64,000 nucleotides of DNA from assembly GCF_900059565.1 (NCBI RefSeq), contig NZ_FIZW01000002.1, forward strand, positions 806,001 through 870,000. The letters run 5' to 3'. The DNA comes from Murdochiella massiliensis (GTDB lineage Bacteria > Bacillota > Clostridia > Tissierellales > Peptoniphilaceae). Of the stretch, positions 37,960 to 50,700 are shown one piece after another. The stretch's first letter is position 1. Each line of letters starts with the position of its first letter. A model generated the notes under the pieces. That model was not told the origin of the DNA. It saw only the letters and a list, made by a program, of their open reading frames with translations, and searched no databases. Position numbers and translations under genes: made by a program.

Positions 37960-38910
37960 TTATTCCTTATTGCGTTCCGCGACTTGACGCTCATTCTGTT
38001 CCTGCTGTTCCTTCGGCTCATTTTTCTCATTTCGCGCATTCTGTTCTTTCCTCTCCTTCTGCTTCTTTCGTCGGTTTCGTAGGAGAAGCCCGAAAAGAAA
38101 GAAGAGAAAGACGATAACGCCAATTAAGGTGATCTTCCAGTTCGCAATGACCGTGTCCAAAACGGCCACATCTTTTTCCACGACCGGTGTAGCCTCGTCG
38201 GGGATATAGGTGGTTCGCTCGCCGGTCACGAGCAAACGGTGACTGTTCACGCCATAGGGCGTACAGGTAAGCAGCGTACAAAGGTCGCGATCCGGTTGAA
38301 TCGCCAAGAGTTCCGACTGATGGGGTAATACCGTTTGTATATCTACCACGCGGTAGGCGAAGACCGCATCCATAATGTGCAGATAGAAGAGATCGCCCTT
38401 AGCCATCTGGTCGAGATCCGTGAAGAGAATCGCCGAAGGCAATCCGCGATGCGCCGAGAGGACTGAATGGGTGGATTTTCCGCCAATCGGAAGGGACGTT
38501 CCTTCCAGATGTCCCGCTCCGCGCTGCAGCGATTCCTCGCCCACCCCATGAAAGATGGGCAACTTCACCTGGATTTTCGGTATTTCAATCGTCCCCATGA
38601 TATTATCCCCAGAAGGATTGAGCAACTGATCATAGGGAGCGGTCAGTACATATTCTTCTTCGTCCTTGAAGGCATCCACGATGGTGTTCGTCGTATGCTT
38701 TTCATTATACTCGTGCGCCTTCGTCCAAATGGCCTCGGTCTTATCCGGCGTAAGATCGTGCACCGCCTTCGAATAGACGTCAACTAACTTGCTGTTTCGG
38801 TAACGGTTCCATAGATCCGAGGCCGGAGGATACAGGAGAAAGCCCAGCCCTCCCAGAATCATGAGGATGCACAGGAGAATCCAGAAGCGTCGATGCGATG
38901 CTCTTCTCAT
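37960..38910 (-). CDS. Class C sortase, second of the pair
   Basis: A 316-aa pilus-type sortase. An N-terminal anchor (FWILLCILMILGGLGFLLYP) is followed by the sortase domain and a C-terminal membrane helix (ITLIGVIVFLFFLFGLLL) near 260-280, the class C layout. Active-site His is in SVLSAHRGLPSA near 165, Cys in LCTLLTCTPYGVNSHR near 225, Arg in RLLVTGERT. A canonical DP(W/F/Y) lid motif is not clear (TAPYDQLLNPSG stands there). The tail is rich in Asn/Glu/Gln/Lys. It overlaps the upstream sortase gene by 4 bases (ATGA). Confidence 0.92.
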   Translation of the reverse strand: MRRASHRRFWILLCILMILGGLGFLLYPPASDLWNRYRNSKLVDVYSKAVHDLTPDKTEAIWTKAHEYNEKHTTNTIVDAFKDEEEYVLTAPYDQLLNPSGDNIMGTIEIPKIQVKLPIFHGVGEESLQRGAGHLEGTSLPIGGKSTHSVLSAHRGLPSAILFTDLDQMAKGDLFYLHIMDAVFAYRVVDIQTVLPHQSELLAIQPDRDLCTLLTCTPYGVNSHRLLVTGERTTYIPDEATPVVEKDVAVLDTVIANWKITLIGVIVFLFFLFGLLLRNRRKKQKERKEQNARNEKNEPKEQQEQNERQVAERNKE

Positions 38911-39842
38911 GAACGCCCGGCCTCCTTTTTCTTTTTCTTCTTTCGCCAGAGCAGATAGGGGGTAAGCCCGACCGTGATTCCGATGGCGGCCGCCAACAAA
39001 TGAATGCTCAGGCGCGTGGTATCCACACGAAGATCTTTGGCACCTTCATAAGCCTTCTCGGCCTCCTCCGGCGTATAGTCCACGCGATGTCCCCGCACCA
39101 GAAGACGCTGGGTGTTGACGCCGTATGGCGTACAGGTAAAGAGCGTGCACAAATCCTTGTCCCGGTCGATGGCTAACGACGCGGTTTCCGTCGGTTCCAC
39201 CTCGATCATCTGATCCACCTCATACGCTAAAAACTGGTTCAGCACACGAATGAAGAACAGATCGCCCTTTTTCAGCAGGTTGAGGTCGGTAAAGAGCTTT
39301 GCCGAGGGCAATCCGCGGTGCGCCGAGAGAACGGCGTGCGTTCCCTTTCCTCCGACGGGTAAGGAAGAGCCTGCCAGATGCCCCACGTTTTGTTGAAGCA
39401 CCTGATCCGTCGTGTAGTGGAAAACAGGGATTTTGACGTTAATGGCCGGAATCTCCACTTCTCCCATCATCCCGTCGCCGGTCACGTTAAGAAGCGAATC
39501 ATAGAGGGGGTCATCATGCTTTTCCCGAAGCGCGAACACATCCGGCACGCTTTCCCCCGTCAGCTTCTCATTATACTTTCGCGCTTTTTCCAACTCTTCG
39601 GCAAAATGATCATCGGGAATGGCTTTAACCACTTCCTGGTATGTCGTGGACAATTGTTCCGCACGCCACTGGTTAAAGCGATTACTGATGGTCGGATACA
39701 GCAGAACCAAAATTCCGGCAAGCAAAAGGACGACCGCGAGGATCCTGAGTTTTCGATCCTTTTTCCCGGTTGACCCTTTGTCGGGTTCCTCATTCGTTTT
39801 GGTCCTATCTTCCCCGGATTCCGGGTTCTTTTTCTGTTCCAT
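38907..39842 (-). CDS. Class C sortase, first of the pair
   Basis: A 311-aa pilus-type sortase. I choose ATG 39842 (weak GAGCGGAT upstream); a GTG 12 codons earlier is the alternative. A cytosolic polar leader is followed by an anchor helix (ILAVVLLLAGILVLLYP), the sortase domain and a C-terminal helix (LAAAIGITVGLTPYLLW). The lid motif DDPLYDSLLN is present, as are HAVLSAHRGLPSA (His) and LCTLFTCTPYGVNTQRLLV (Cys, Arg). Class C sortases join pilin subunits by isopeptide bonds. The major pilin upstream is its likely substrate. Confidence 0.93.
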   Translation of the reverse strand: MEQKKNPESGEDRTKTNEEPDKGSTGKKDRKLRILAVVLLLAGILVLLYPTISNRFNQWRAEQLSTTYQEVVKAIPDDHFAEELEKARKYNEKLTGESVPDVFALREKHDDPLYDSLLNVTGDGMMGEVEIPAINVKIPVFHYTTDQVLQQNVGHLAGSSLPVGGKGTHAVLSAHRGLPSAKLFTDLNLLKKGDLFFIRVLNQFLAYEVDQMIEVEPTETASLAIDRDKDLCTLFTCTPYGVNTQRLLVRGHRVDYTPEEAEKAYEGAKDLRVDTTRLSIHLLAAAIGITVGLTPYLLWRKKKKKKEAGRS

Positions 39843-39883
39843 ATCCGCTCTTTCTGCCGATGGATCCGAAGATCCCACAAGAA

Positions 39884-39925
39884 ATAAGAGGGGTCGCCCC
39901 GGAGCCCTCCGGGGCGACGCTCTTA
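39884..39925 (-). terminator. Very strong hairpin between major pilin and the sortases
   Basis: GTCGCCCCGGAG (39893-39904) and CTCCGGGGCGAC (39907-39918) are perfect inverted repeats, lengthened by AAGAG / CTCTT. On the minus strand TTATTTCTT follows. It probably stops part of the transcripts after the pilin gene, so that pilin is made in excess over sortases. Confidence 0.7.
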
Positions 39926-39960
39926 CTATTCATCTAACAATCGATTGATCCTTATTCCGC

Positions 39961-41619
39961 CTATTGTGCAGCCTGGGCGCTCTTCTTGCGAAGGACCGTA
40001 ACCATCACCGCTGCGCCGGCCAAGAGAGCAACGCCGATGCCGGTGAAGAGGTAGGTACCCATACCACCGGTGGAGGGCAGTCCGGGGATCTTGGTGTTCT
40101 CGATCAACGTCGGGGCATCCGTCTCAGTAACTACGCCATCCTGCTTCGCATCAGGATTGTTCGTGGTATCCGGAGCTTGCTCCTCATTCTGCGCCTTAAA
40201 GGTCGTGGTTGCCTGATCATCAATGGTGATGGAATAAGATTTCAGCGTTCCGTTCGTATTGTAATCCGCTTTAATCTCTACCTTATAGACCTTATTATTC
40301 AGGCTATATCCGTTGGGCGCTTTGGTTTCTTTGAGATAATAGATGCCTTCATCCAGCTTCTGGAAATTCATACGACCGTCGTCCGTAGTCGTGACCGTCT
40401 GATATTTCAAAACTTCATCCGCTTGAAGTTCGTTCAACGTCTTTCCTTCGACAATCTTCTTGCCTGTCGGGTCACCAGAGTAAAGCGTAAATTCAGCCCC
40501 CTGCAACCCACTATCTTTGGTATACCACTTAGTCTCTCCATCAATTTTGCCATGTTTGGTGAGCTCATGGGAAGTTTCAGACCCTTTACCATTCAGCAAA
40601 CCATCGATATCAAAGGTATAGTGGTAGGTGATGTCTTCATGTGTGGATGTATCGCCAGTCTTCGGATCATGTGTGTATTCCACTTTAACCGTATTCTTGT
40701 TTGCTGCAAAGTTCACCGTAGCCTGATCGTTCAACGTAGCGCTATAGGTCACTTCTACGTCTTTGGTGGCTCCGTTCAGGCCCTTTAAGTAAGCATCCTT
40801 AAACTCAATCGTGATGATTTGGCCTGCAACGGTAACCGTAGCTTGATCCGCCGTAACTTTAGTCCCAGCAACAGTAACGTTGATGTCATCCACTGCCGGA
40901 GGAGTTAAACCGGGATCCAAGGTATCGGTAATGGTGAACTTAAGATTTTTATCCGTCGTCGGATAAGAAGGAATGGTGGTGTTAATCTTGAAGGACGGCT
41001 TCTCATTGAGACCTAAGCCATTGCCATGATCAGAATCGTTGGTAGACTGATCCTCCGGTGAAGGATCTTCGGTGGTCTTGGTAATCTTTACTTCGCTCTT
41101 CTTCAGGTAAAGAACAGCATCCTCACCAAGTTTGAATTCGGCCGGTACACTAATGGTACCGCCTTTTGCCGATTCCGTACCATCTGTAGCCTTATCATAG
41201 CTAATTCCGACCAGCATAGGATTGTATACCTTGCCTTCTTTGGAAGTAACCAAAATCATGTAAAGACCGGCGCCTTGTGGAGCCGACTCATAATCTTTAC
41301 CAGCTGCAGCCTGCGTGAGGGGAATTGCTGTTCCCAAATCAGCAACCGGCTTTTTGATCAATTCGGACCATTCTGCCGTGGTCGGCACTGCCGGGTCAGC
41401 AAATGCTCCTGCTCCAACGTTCTGGTATTTGTCGAAGTCACCGTTGGCTAAAAAAGTTGCCTCCGTAAGCTTATAGGCGTTTACGGTTGCACCGTCTTCA
41501 ACGCCCTGCACGATGATTTTCGACGTTGGTTCGGCGGCAATGGAATTTGCCGGCATTAGCGTCACAACCAGCATGAACGCCAGTAAGACAGCTGCCCATT
41601 TTTTCAACTGTTTCATCAT
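39961..41619 (-). CDS. Major pilin, isopeptide-forming fimbrial subunit (LPSTG)
   Basis: A 552-aa pilin. GAGGAATT precedes ATG 41619. The signal peptide ends near ANSIAAEP (residue 28). An N-terminal domain (to about 180) precedes VLYLKKSEVKITKTTED, where YLKK may take the place of the YPK pilin lysine. A middle domain with IKTTxxDLTLDPG-like FTITDTLDPGLTPP and a SpaA/Cna_B domain near 375-490 follow, with the E-box GIYYLKETKAPNGY. The sorting signal is LPSTGGMGTYLFTGIG plus a hydrophobic helix and a basic tail. It is expected to be polymerised by the neighbouring class C sortases. The middle domain is typical of class C pilus backbone subunits. Confidence 0.93.
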   Translation of the reverse strand: MMKQLKKWAAVLLAFMLVVTLMPANSIAAEPTSKIIVQGVEDGATVNAYKLTEATFLANGDFDKYQNVGAGAFADPAVPTTAEWSELIKKPVADLGTAIPLTQAAAGKDYESAPQGAGLYMILVTSKEGKVYNPMLVGISYDKATDGTESAKGGTISVPAEFKLGEDAVLYLKKSEVKITKTTEDPSPEDQSTNDSDHGNGLGLNEKPSFKINTTIPSYPTTDKNLKFTITDTLDPGLTPPAVDDINVTVAGTKVTADQATVTVAGQIITIEFKDAYLKGLNGATKDVEVTYSATLNDQATVNFAANKNTVKVEYTHDPKTGDTSTHEDITYHYTFDIDGLLNGKGSETSHELTKHGKIDGETKWYTKDSGLQGAEFTLYSGDPTGKKIVEGKTLNELQADEVLKYQTVTTTDDGRMNFQKLDEGIYYLKETKAPNGYSLNNKVYKVEIKADYNTNGTLKSYSITIDDQATTTFKAQNEEQAPDTTNNPDAKQDGVVTETDAPTLIENTKIPGLPSTGGMGTYLFTGIGVALLAGAAVMVTVLRKKSAQAAQ

Positions 41620-41712
41620 AATTCCTCTTTTCTTTTCAGGTTCTTGGCCGTTTCCGGCCGGCTACGGGTGGACGGGCGGGGCGTTTGCCCCAAGGATCTA
41701 TCGACAAGGAGA

Positions 41713-44700
41713 TCATTCCAACTGTCTCCGCAAAAAAGGGAGACGCTTTCGGGGCCGACCGGACGGGCCTTTGGTCTGTCGGAACAGGCTGAAGGCCAGA
41801 CCCAGGAGGAAGGCGCCTGCCAGGGTGAAGAGGAAGGTGCCCGGACCTGCGGTGGTCGGCAGGGTGTAGTACAGGTGGTTTTCCACCTGCAGCTTGACTC
41901 GATCGACCATCTTATCGGTGTAGAGGTCAATCGGCTTCTGACTTAAAAGACCCCGGTCAAGATACGCGATTTCCGTACCCTGATCGTTTGTCACTTTCGT
42001 GAGCCGAACGGTGCGGTTCGTCCGGTCAATCGTAATGTGGTAGCGGTTGGTCGTTTTGATATAGCCGTTTGGCGATGTAACCTCGCTTAACAGGTACTCG
42101 CCATTCAGATTATCCGGAATCTCCACCAGGTAAGGACCGCCATTCGCTAAATCCAAGGTGATGAACTCGAAGGCCTCCGGAACTGCAGGCGTATTATTAT
42201 CGACCGCTTCCAGGCGGAAGACGACTTTACCGGTACCGATGGGCTTTTGCTTCTCGTCGATCTTTAACAGTTCGATAGACATGGGGGGTCGGTTATGGAT
42301 GATGTTCTCGCCGACCGGATCACGTCCTTCGATTTTCAGATTAACGATTTTGCCGGTGTCTTTATCCACCTCAAACGTCGCTACTTCTTTGCTCGGCTTG
42401 ACGTAGCCTTCCGGCGCTGTCGTCTCCCACACTTGGTAGAAGCCCGGCGACAAGCTGTTCCACGAGAACTTACCGTCTTTTCCGGAGGTCTTTGGCCCGC
42501 TGGTGGTTCCTGTCAATGCCTTATAGGTTCCATCCGCCGTATCCAACTTACGTAGCTCAAAGACTGCGCCTTCCAACGTATTTTCACTCTCCCCGAACTT
42601 CGTAAACTCTACACGGTTGGGGATGTTGGGGAACTGCAGAACCGGTTCGTTCACCTTCGTCTTGTTGTTCCATACCGTGAGGGCTTTCGCTCCGCCTTCA
42701 ATGAGACCGTCGGCTCCCTGACTGTCGCCCCCCTGTTTGGTAATCGTAACCTGGCCATCCTCTGCCACGTGAATATCCCAAACCACGTAAGGCGGTGTAT
42801 AGCCCTTTGGCGTGAGGACTTCTTCCAGGAAGTAGTCGCCCGGTTTCAGATGGCTGAATGTCAGCTTTCCTGTCGCATCGGTCACGACGTAGTCCTGATA
42901 GCCCCGGTTGTTGGTGAGCTTAAAGCCCGCTCCGGCAAGGAGGTTCGCCGTGTACTTATCTTCGTTCGGTCCACCGGTTAACCCGCGTTTGGTCAAAACA
43001 ATCTCGATCAGATCCTGACCGGTTCCGGTACCTTTGTCCTCGTAGCGATGGAGGTAATTCCAATAGCTGGAACGATTTTCATAAGGTCCATAAGTGTAGT
43101 ACCCATTCGTGAAGTAGTTCTGGCTTACCAGCGTTGCTTCCGTACGCAGATCCACTTCATTCTTGGCCTTGAACGGAGCGGTGACCTTTACAATATAGCC
43201 ATAGCGTCCTTGCGGATAGTCATGTTCAACATCCAGAGGAATGGTGATCTTGCCGTTTTTAGCGGTATACGCTTTATCCGCCTCGCCAAGCAAATGCTGT
43301 AGATCCATAGACGCCGTTCCATAACTCGGCGGCATATTCTGCGTATTATAGTTGCCATCTGTCGTATAGGCGTCCGTCTTGTAGACCGAAACTTTTACCG
43401 GTTTCTCCGGATCATCAAGTACCACATCGGAAGCTTCCCCATAGGGTCCTTTGGCTTTCAGCTCCAAATTGTAAAGGTTCGGATACCCTTCTTCTCCTCT
43501 CAAACTGTAATTGTAACCGAAGACATAATAGTATATCTCGATTTCATGGTTCTCGCGGTTTTCATAGAACCGACCGCCCAGATAATCGCGCAACTCCTGA
43601 TTGCGTCCACCCAGTTGATAGGCATATCCGGGGTTCATGGGCGTACTGCCGAAATACGGATTGTAATTGACGTAAATGTTCACGGGCTCTTGCGCCTTAT
43701 TGCCGATGATATTGGTAAAGCGCAAGCCTTGTGAAGTACGCACCTGATCCGGATCGACATGAACCGGTACGATTTGGTGAATCTCAATGTTGCTTCGGTT
43801 GGTCACATAATCCGTAAACGTATAGGTCACCTGGGATACCGGCTTGCCATTCACATCAAGGGTCTTCGTTTCCGTAGTCGCCACCACTTGTCCATTTTCG
43901 TTGAGAATATCCTCCAGGCTCGTCTTGTCCAGTTGCAGACCATGCCAGTTCAGGTTCTTATCCAGCGTAATGGTGAAGGTATCCCCTTTAATCACATCTT
44001 CCGGAAGCTCGATGGTGTATTCCATGGAAAGCCGCTGATCGGACAGAGGACGAACAATCCCCGCCTCGTGCGATGGCGTCAAGCGGTAGTCTTTCACCAC
44101 GATTTCATCATCCAGCGATTTCGGCTCGATGCGCTTCTGTGGCAGATCCGGATTCTCACCCGGATTCTGTTCCTGCTCGACTTCGATCGGATACTTCTCC
44201 GGATCATACCCGTCTTCCGGAACGATGACGGTATTGCCGATTTCGTTGACGACGACCACATATTTCGTCGGATTCGCGAGATAGCCGCCCGGCGGCGTCT
44301 GTTCAACCAAGTCGTAAACGCCCGGTTGCAGGTGATCCAGAATCAGTTGTCCATTCTTGTCCGTCTTGAAACAGCCGGAATCGACATCCCAATACGGATT
44401 ATTGTATTGTTTCGCGTACGCTGCCGCATCAAACGCGTCAGGCTTCTTCGCGCTGGCATGCTTCGTGAACTTGAAGAAGGTGTTGCTTAATTTTGCACGG
44501 TTTTCGCCATCGATCTTATGGAATTTATCCAGGGTGAACTTCCCTTCAAAATCCTTCTTCTTATTCGGGACCGTCAGCTCGTTCAATGTGCCGGGGTCAG
44601 GGGCTTCCGTCCAAAGCGCAACCAACGTGATATTCTCGTTCACCTTCTGATCGAACGCATACGGCTCACCGTTTAATGTCCAACCGGCAAACGCCCATCC

Positions 44701-47700
44701 GGCTTTCTGTGGATCGTTCGGTTTCGTTGCTTGCTCTCCATGGTTCAGAACCTGGTTGGGAACCGCGCTTCCGCCCTGTGTATCAAACGAGACAACGACC
44801 TGATCCTCTGTAATCTTCTTCCACGTTGCCTTGTAGGTTGCATTTGCCGTGACCGGCTTGGTAGCGTCAAAGAATGTATCGTCATTAATGTTCTTCCAGC
44901 CGAGGAAGGTATATCCCTCTTGGGCGTTAACGCCGGGCGCAGTGATGCGGGTTCCGTGCTCGATGTCTTTGACGGTCTTGACGAGTTCATCTTTCTCATC
45001 CAGGAATTGTACCTCGTACTTTTTGGCAACCCAACGGCCGTAGAAACTCTCATCCGTTGAAAAGCTTTCATGTTCAAAGTCCACATCCTCATACTGCCCA
45101 GAGTAATAATTATAGGTCTGCCAGCCGGTGAAGGTATACCCCTCCATAGATTCCGGGACGGGCTTCGGAAGTTGATTCGTAGGAAGTCCATCTCCGCGCT
45201 GTACGACTTTCACCTGTACGGTGTCTAACTGTCTTTGGAAATTCCGATTCAGCATATAGAAGCTGAGTCGCACTCCGTCTGTTTTCTCCCAGATGGGATA
45301 AATCTGTCTGTTGCGGGTGATGGGCTGATTTTCATCAAACGGATTGCCGTAGTAGTCCTCCCATCCCTTAAAGACATAACCTGTACGCTGACCCGGATCC
45401 GGCATACCTCCTTTATCTTTTATGGTTTTTCCATGCTCAACTTCTATAGAGGACTTGTAGTCTCCATTATGGTCATAGAAGTTTACCCAGTGCGTAATGA
45501 TCCCCCACTCCGGATAGAGGCTTACGTCTGCGGTGATGGGACTATTCTCGTCATAAGAAGTACCCACGCTTTGCCAACCGACAAACTGTTTACCTTGGTT
45601 TTTATAGCTGTCAATGATGCTCTGGCTTATCACTTCTTTCCCCGGAATCTTGCCCAGATAGTCACCATCCGCCACCTTTTTCGTGTATACCAGTCGGCCT
45701 CCCTCTTCCTCATAGAAGGAAACCGTGAATTCCGTTTTTTGCCATTGAGCGACCAACGTGTGGTCTTGGGTGACACTGGTGAAAGCGGGGTCACTGAGCT
45801 GAACAGCCGAGCCGTCTTCCTTCCACCCTGTAAGCTTATTACCGGTTTTGGTTACGTTCGGCGGAGTGATACTTCTTCCAAAACGAACCGTTTCTTCGCT
45901 TGAAGCCGGCGTTCCACCGTTTCCGTCGTAGATGATCCGATAGCGGTCATAGTGATAGACCTGGCTGGTGGCTTGGGCTTGGCTCCGGTCTTGTCCCTTA
46001 CTCTGAGTAATTACATCCCCGTCATAGGAAGCACCCAAAGTGATAGGCGTCATCTCTCCATTATCGTACGTTCCTTCAATTTCAATGAAATGTTGAACCC
46101 AGCGTTTCCCTTCAATGAGCTTTATACGCGTATTCTCAGTTATCGGGAAACTACTGATGGGGTACGTTCTGGTGATTCCGGATTTCGGGTTCCCATTGTT
46201 TTGATACGGATTAAAGGAAAAGTCGACGGATTCTCTAAAAGAATCAGGCATATTGAAAACTGTGACATTGGTCAAGGTTACGCCTTGACTCAAAGTCAAC
46301 GCCAAATATCTTTCGAGAACAGCACCAGCTTTATTTGTTGCATGCATGGAGGCGTAGTTCTTGCCGTCCACAAAAGCGATCGCCTTGAATGTTCCTTCTC
46401 CGGTCTCCTTATTGATGTCGCTAATCGAGGTGATTTTTACACCTAAGCGAACATCATCCTTCGGATTAGCCGCTATGAAGTCACCTTGGGTAGGTTGGTT
46501 CGCATTATCCACGGCGTAGAAGTCTGGTGCTCCACCAACAGACTGGAGCAATAAGCTGTTAAATGGGTTTCCAGAAACTGTGGGATCCAAGTCGAGATTC
46601 CTCGGCAAAGACGCAAGCAGTGGCAGGGCAACGGGCGCGAGTAAGGATGTTTCCTCACTTGGCGTCATCGTCTGCGGTGCCGTCAGGACAGCCTGCACCG
46701 GCGCTTGCACGGGCGCTTGGGCCGGATGTACCGCCGGGCTTTTCTGTGGCGGAGTATCCGGTATCTCTTTCCTGCCGGTCACCTTTCCATTGGCGTCAAC
46801 CGTGATTTCCCAATACACTGTCGACTTTTGATAGCCTTCCGGAGCCTCCATTTCGCGCAAGTGGTACTTGCCCGGTTCCAGTTCGTCAAAGATAAACTGG
46901 TTAGCGGCAATACGGGCCGGTTTTTTACTCGGCTGAAGTTCATTGCCGGCATCATCCAACTTAAAGAGCTCGAAAACTGCGCCTTCAAGAGGTGCGCCTT
47001 TTTCGTCCACCTTATTGATGAAGAATTCCGTACGTGCATTGGTAATGCCCAAAACGCTCGGAATGGTCTGCTCCTTGATGGTCAAATCTTGAGCAGGCAA
47101 GATGCGCTTTCTAAAGTCCTTGACCAGCTGGTCATATTCAGCCGAGTGCGGGAACTCCGGGTTTGCCTGATGATCGTCAAACTTGCGCGCCGTCTGAATC
47201 CAGTCCTTCACAATCAACGGACGGATGGTTGCGCCGGAAACACCGTCAAGGGTCTCACCCAGCCAACCGCGGTTCGGATCGGTCCATGCCTTTTGAATCG
47301 GCTGACCGTATTCATTAATCGGCATCATCTGCCCTTTTGGCTCGGTGGCAGGTTGCGGACTGTACGGCACCCAACCTTTACGGTACCACATTCCTTTAAT
47401 GGTGGGATGTTCGCCGTAGGATTGCTCGGCAATCACATCGTCGTATTTATCCCGCTTATAGTTTTTCGGAAGGGTATCCGCCGGTAAATCCGCACCATTC
47501 TCATCTTTTGGGTGGATAATCAGCGGCTTACGCCCATCCGTCTGATACACGAAGACTTTGAATCCGCGCTCTTTTGCGACCTTATCGATGGCTTCCTGTG
47601 CCACGCCGTCGGCATCGTTCGTATACGGGCCACCGTAGGGATAGAGCATCTGGTTATAGGCAACCGAAGCCGCATCGGCCTGCGCCTTGGCTTTTTCCGC

Positions 47701-50700
47701 ATCGGTAGCCGTCGCTTCGGTCTTACCATCCGGCAAATACGCACGCCAGTCTCTCGGCTTGGCCTGCAGCGATTCGAGGGTAGCGACCGGACGAATTTGG
47801 ACAATCCACAGATAATTCGGCAGAGCAAAGCCCGGCGCTGTTTTCGTTTCTTCGAGATAGAAGTTGTAGTTCGTGGGCAGGTTGTCGAAGGTAATGATAC
47901 CGTTCTCGTCCGTAATTTCCTCGGCGCCGGTCGTTACCTGCGTCGTATGCTCGGTCTCAACAATCTCAAAGTTCTTGCCCAATGCCGCCCACAGCTTAAA
48001 TTTTGCGCCTGCCAAGGGATCGCCGGGCGTTCCGTCTTCTTTTTCCGTAGTCTTCTGCACGGAGAAATACGTGGAGCCACGATAGTTCTTGACCAGATAT
48101 GCGCCCGAATCCGGGTCTTTGGAAGCATCGACCATGATGTCGGCATCGTCACCCTGTTGCCCTTTACGGAAACCGGTAATGATGGTTCCATCATCCGAAG
48201 GTTTAAAACCGGGGATGCCATGCGTACTGCCTTCGCCGTGTCCTTCGGTTGCCGAGATAAAGAAATTCAGCTTGCTGGTGAACTTCTCATCATGGATTTC
48301 CAGCTTACCTTTAACTTCAATGAGATAGAAAGCATCGCTGGGCAAATTATCGATGGTAATCTTTGACAGGTTCGCGGGGGCATCCACCTCTTTCACCAAC
48401 TCGATATCGTAATTTTTCGTGTCCAGAGGCTTGTTAAAGTCCATTGGATCCGGTTTCCTCGGGCCAGTGACCTTCCAAATCTTATATGAGCCGTTGACAA
48501 TCGGGTTGTCCGCCGCGGCGGAGAACACCGAGAAATTGGCTTCGGTCATACGTTCTTCATTGCGGTTCACGTAAATGCGCTGGGTATAGAGCATCTTACG
48601 GTTGCCCTGGTTGTGGTCGGTTGCCTCGACCTGGGTAATCGCGGTTTCTACAGAAACATTGTTCAGAAGCGTCTTCTGGATACCGAGGATATAGTCGCCA
48701 TCCTTATTCGTTCTATCTTTGAAGGACTTGACGTTGATCGGTTTTCCGTTGGCATCGATAGTAAAGGTCGCCACCGCCTGCACCGGCAGCTCATAGCCCA
48801 AAACCGGCTTCTTTTCGTAGACCCCGTAATCTCCCGGCGGTAGGTTCTTAAAGCCGAACTCACCGTTCGGTCCGGAAATGATCTTCTCGTAGCCTTCCAC
48901 GGTGTACGAGTTTCCGCCAACTTCACGACGAAGCTCAAACTCGGTACCCGCCAGAGGAACTTCACTGATGATGGGTTTGTCGTCCGGTCCGAAAATGAGG
49001 TTGCCATTGTCGTCCTTCTTCTGTCCGCTCTCGCCCACCTTCTTGAACTCTAATTTGTTGGTGGTATTGATGACGGTCAGAACGGGAAGCTCGGTTTCTT
49101 CAATCTGAATCAAGTCCTCGTCCGGACGATAACTGGTTACGGTTTCTTCGCGGATGACGGTGATAGGGTTGTCTGGATCCGGCTCACTGGAGGTAGAATC
49201 CACCTCGTATACAATTTCCTTGCCGTCCCATTGCAACGGCAAACCTTCATACACGGTTTCGTAGACACCCACAACCTGCTGACCGTCGGCGTTGGTCTTC
49301 TGCGCCAATGTACGGGTAGCAGGCTGGTTATAGCCTAAGGTCACCAAATCTACCTTTTGTCCATCCACCTTGGCAAGCAAGGTCACGTCAAGCGATTCGC
49401 CCGGTTCCGGCACACGGTTGTTATAGACCTTGCGAACCGTAAGGTTCAGTTTTTTGCGTTCATAAAGAACACGCAGAATCGGATAGTCTGATTTGTCGAT
49501 GGTCGGTCCTTGGTAGTTGCCGTTCGGAGCCGGATCCGCGGTCAGGGTAACGGCATTCTGTCCTTGCGTATTGCCGTCGGCATCGAAGGTCAAAATCGTC
49601 TTTGACGCAGACTCATTATTCTTTAAAGAGAACTTTTCGCTTTCTTCCGCTCTATTCGTCGTGACGTTTACGTCAACCGGATTCGGATAGCCCTCCAAAC
49701 CGCGCACGTCAATCTGCAGATTCTGTCCGGGGTCGCTAACATACGCCGCCTTGATGCCGGCGTCTTTTTTCGAACCGGGTTTTTGCCATTCTACTGCACC
49801 CGTCGCATATACCGGATAAGAAATCGCACGCTTATAATCCCCCTTCAAGGTAACCGAATAATCGACCAGCAAATGCTGCCCGGATCCAAGCGTAATTTTT
49901 TCGCTTTGCAACGTCGTAAGACCCGACACCGGATCAGTGGTCGCGTTGATCGTGACGTCTTTGATGTGCTCGCCTCGATCGTTGACAATTTCCGCTTTCT
50001 GCGATCCTTCTACCAAACGGATGTATTCCGCCAGAGGGATGACCAAACTCTCGTTACTTACCGTATTATCCCCGGTAAATTGGTTGTATATTCTTTTAAT
50101 TCTGCTCTCGAATTGCGCCGCCGACTCGCCGGAAACCAGATTCGTATCCAGTTTGTCCCTCATTTCCTTACGATCTGCTGGCGGCAGAGGGTTGGAATCG
50201 TCGTTTAAGTACCTTAACAACTTCCCTCGATTGTCCGGATCAGTCACCAGGTTGATGTAGCGGGAAACCGCATGGGACTCGATCATCGTCTTAAGATTGT
50301 CCGTATAATACTTGTCTGTCACGGCAAAATCGCGACCGCTGGAGAGGAAGGTAACGAACTTCACCGTACCGTCATTAAGGTGACGATAGAGGATATCGTT
50401 CGCCGTAAAGAGCGCGCGATCCATCCAGGCGCCGTTCGGCGTACTGCCGACCGGAACATTGGTGAGCAGATCCGGCGCATTGCCGATTCGCCAGTAGGTG
50501 TACTGTGTGGACGGTTCATCATAACCGCCATAAATCACGTTGATAATGCCCTGATAACCCCGTTGTGCCAGATAATCGCTGTAATCGCGAATGTGATTAT
50601 TGAAGGTCGTAAGATCTTGCTGCGATTCCGGCACTAAGAGGAAGTACAGATCCAATTCCTTCTGGATGGTCTTACCGGTCGATTCGTGATGAACGGTAAA

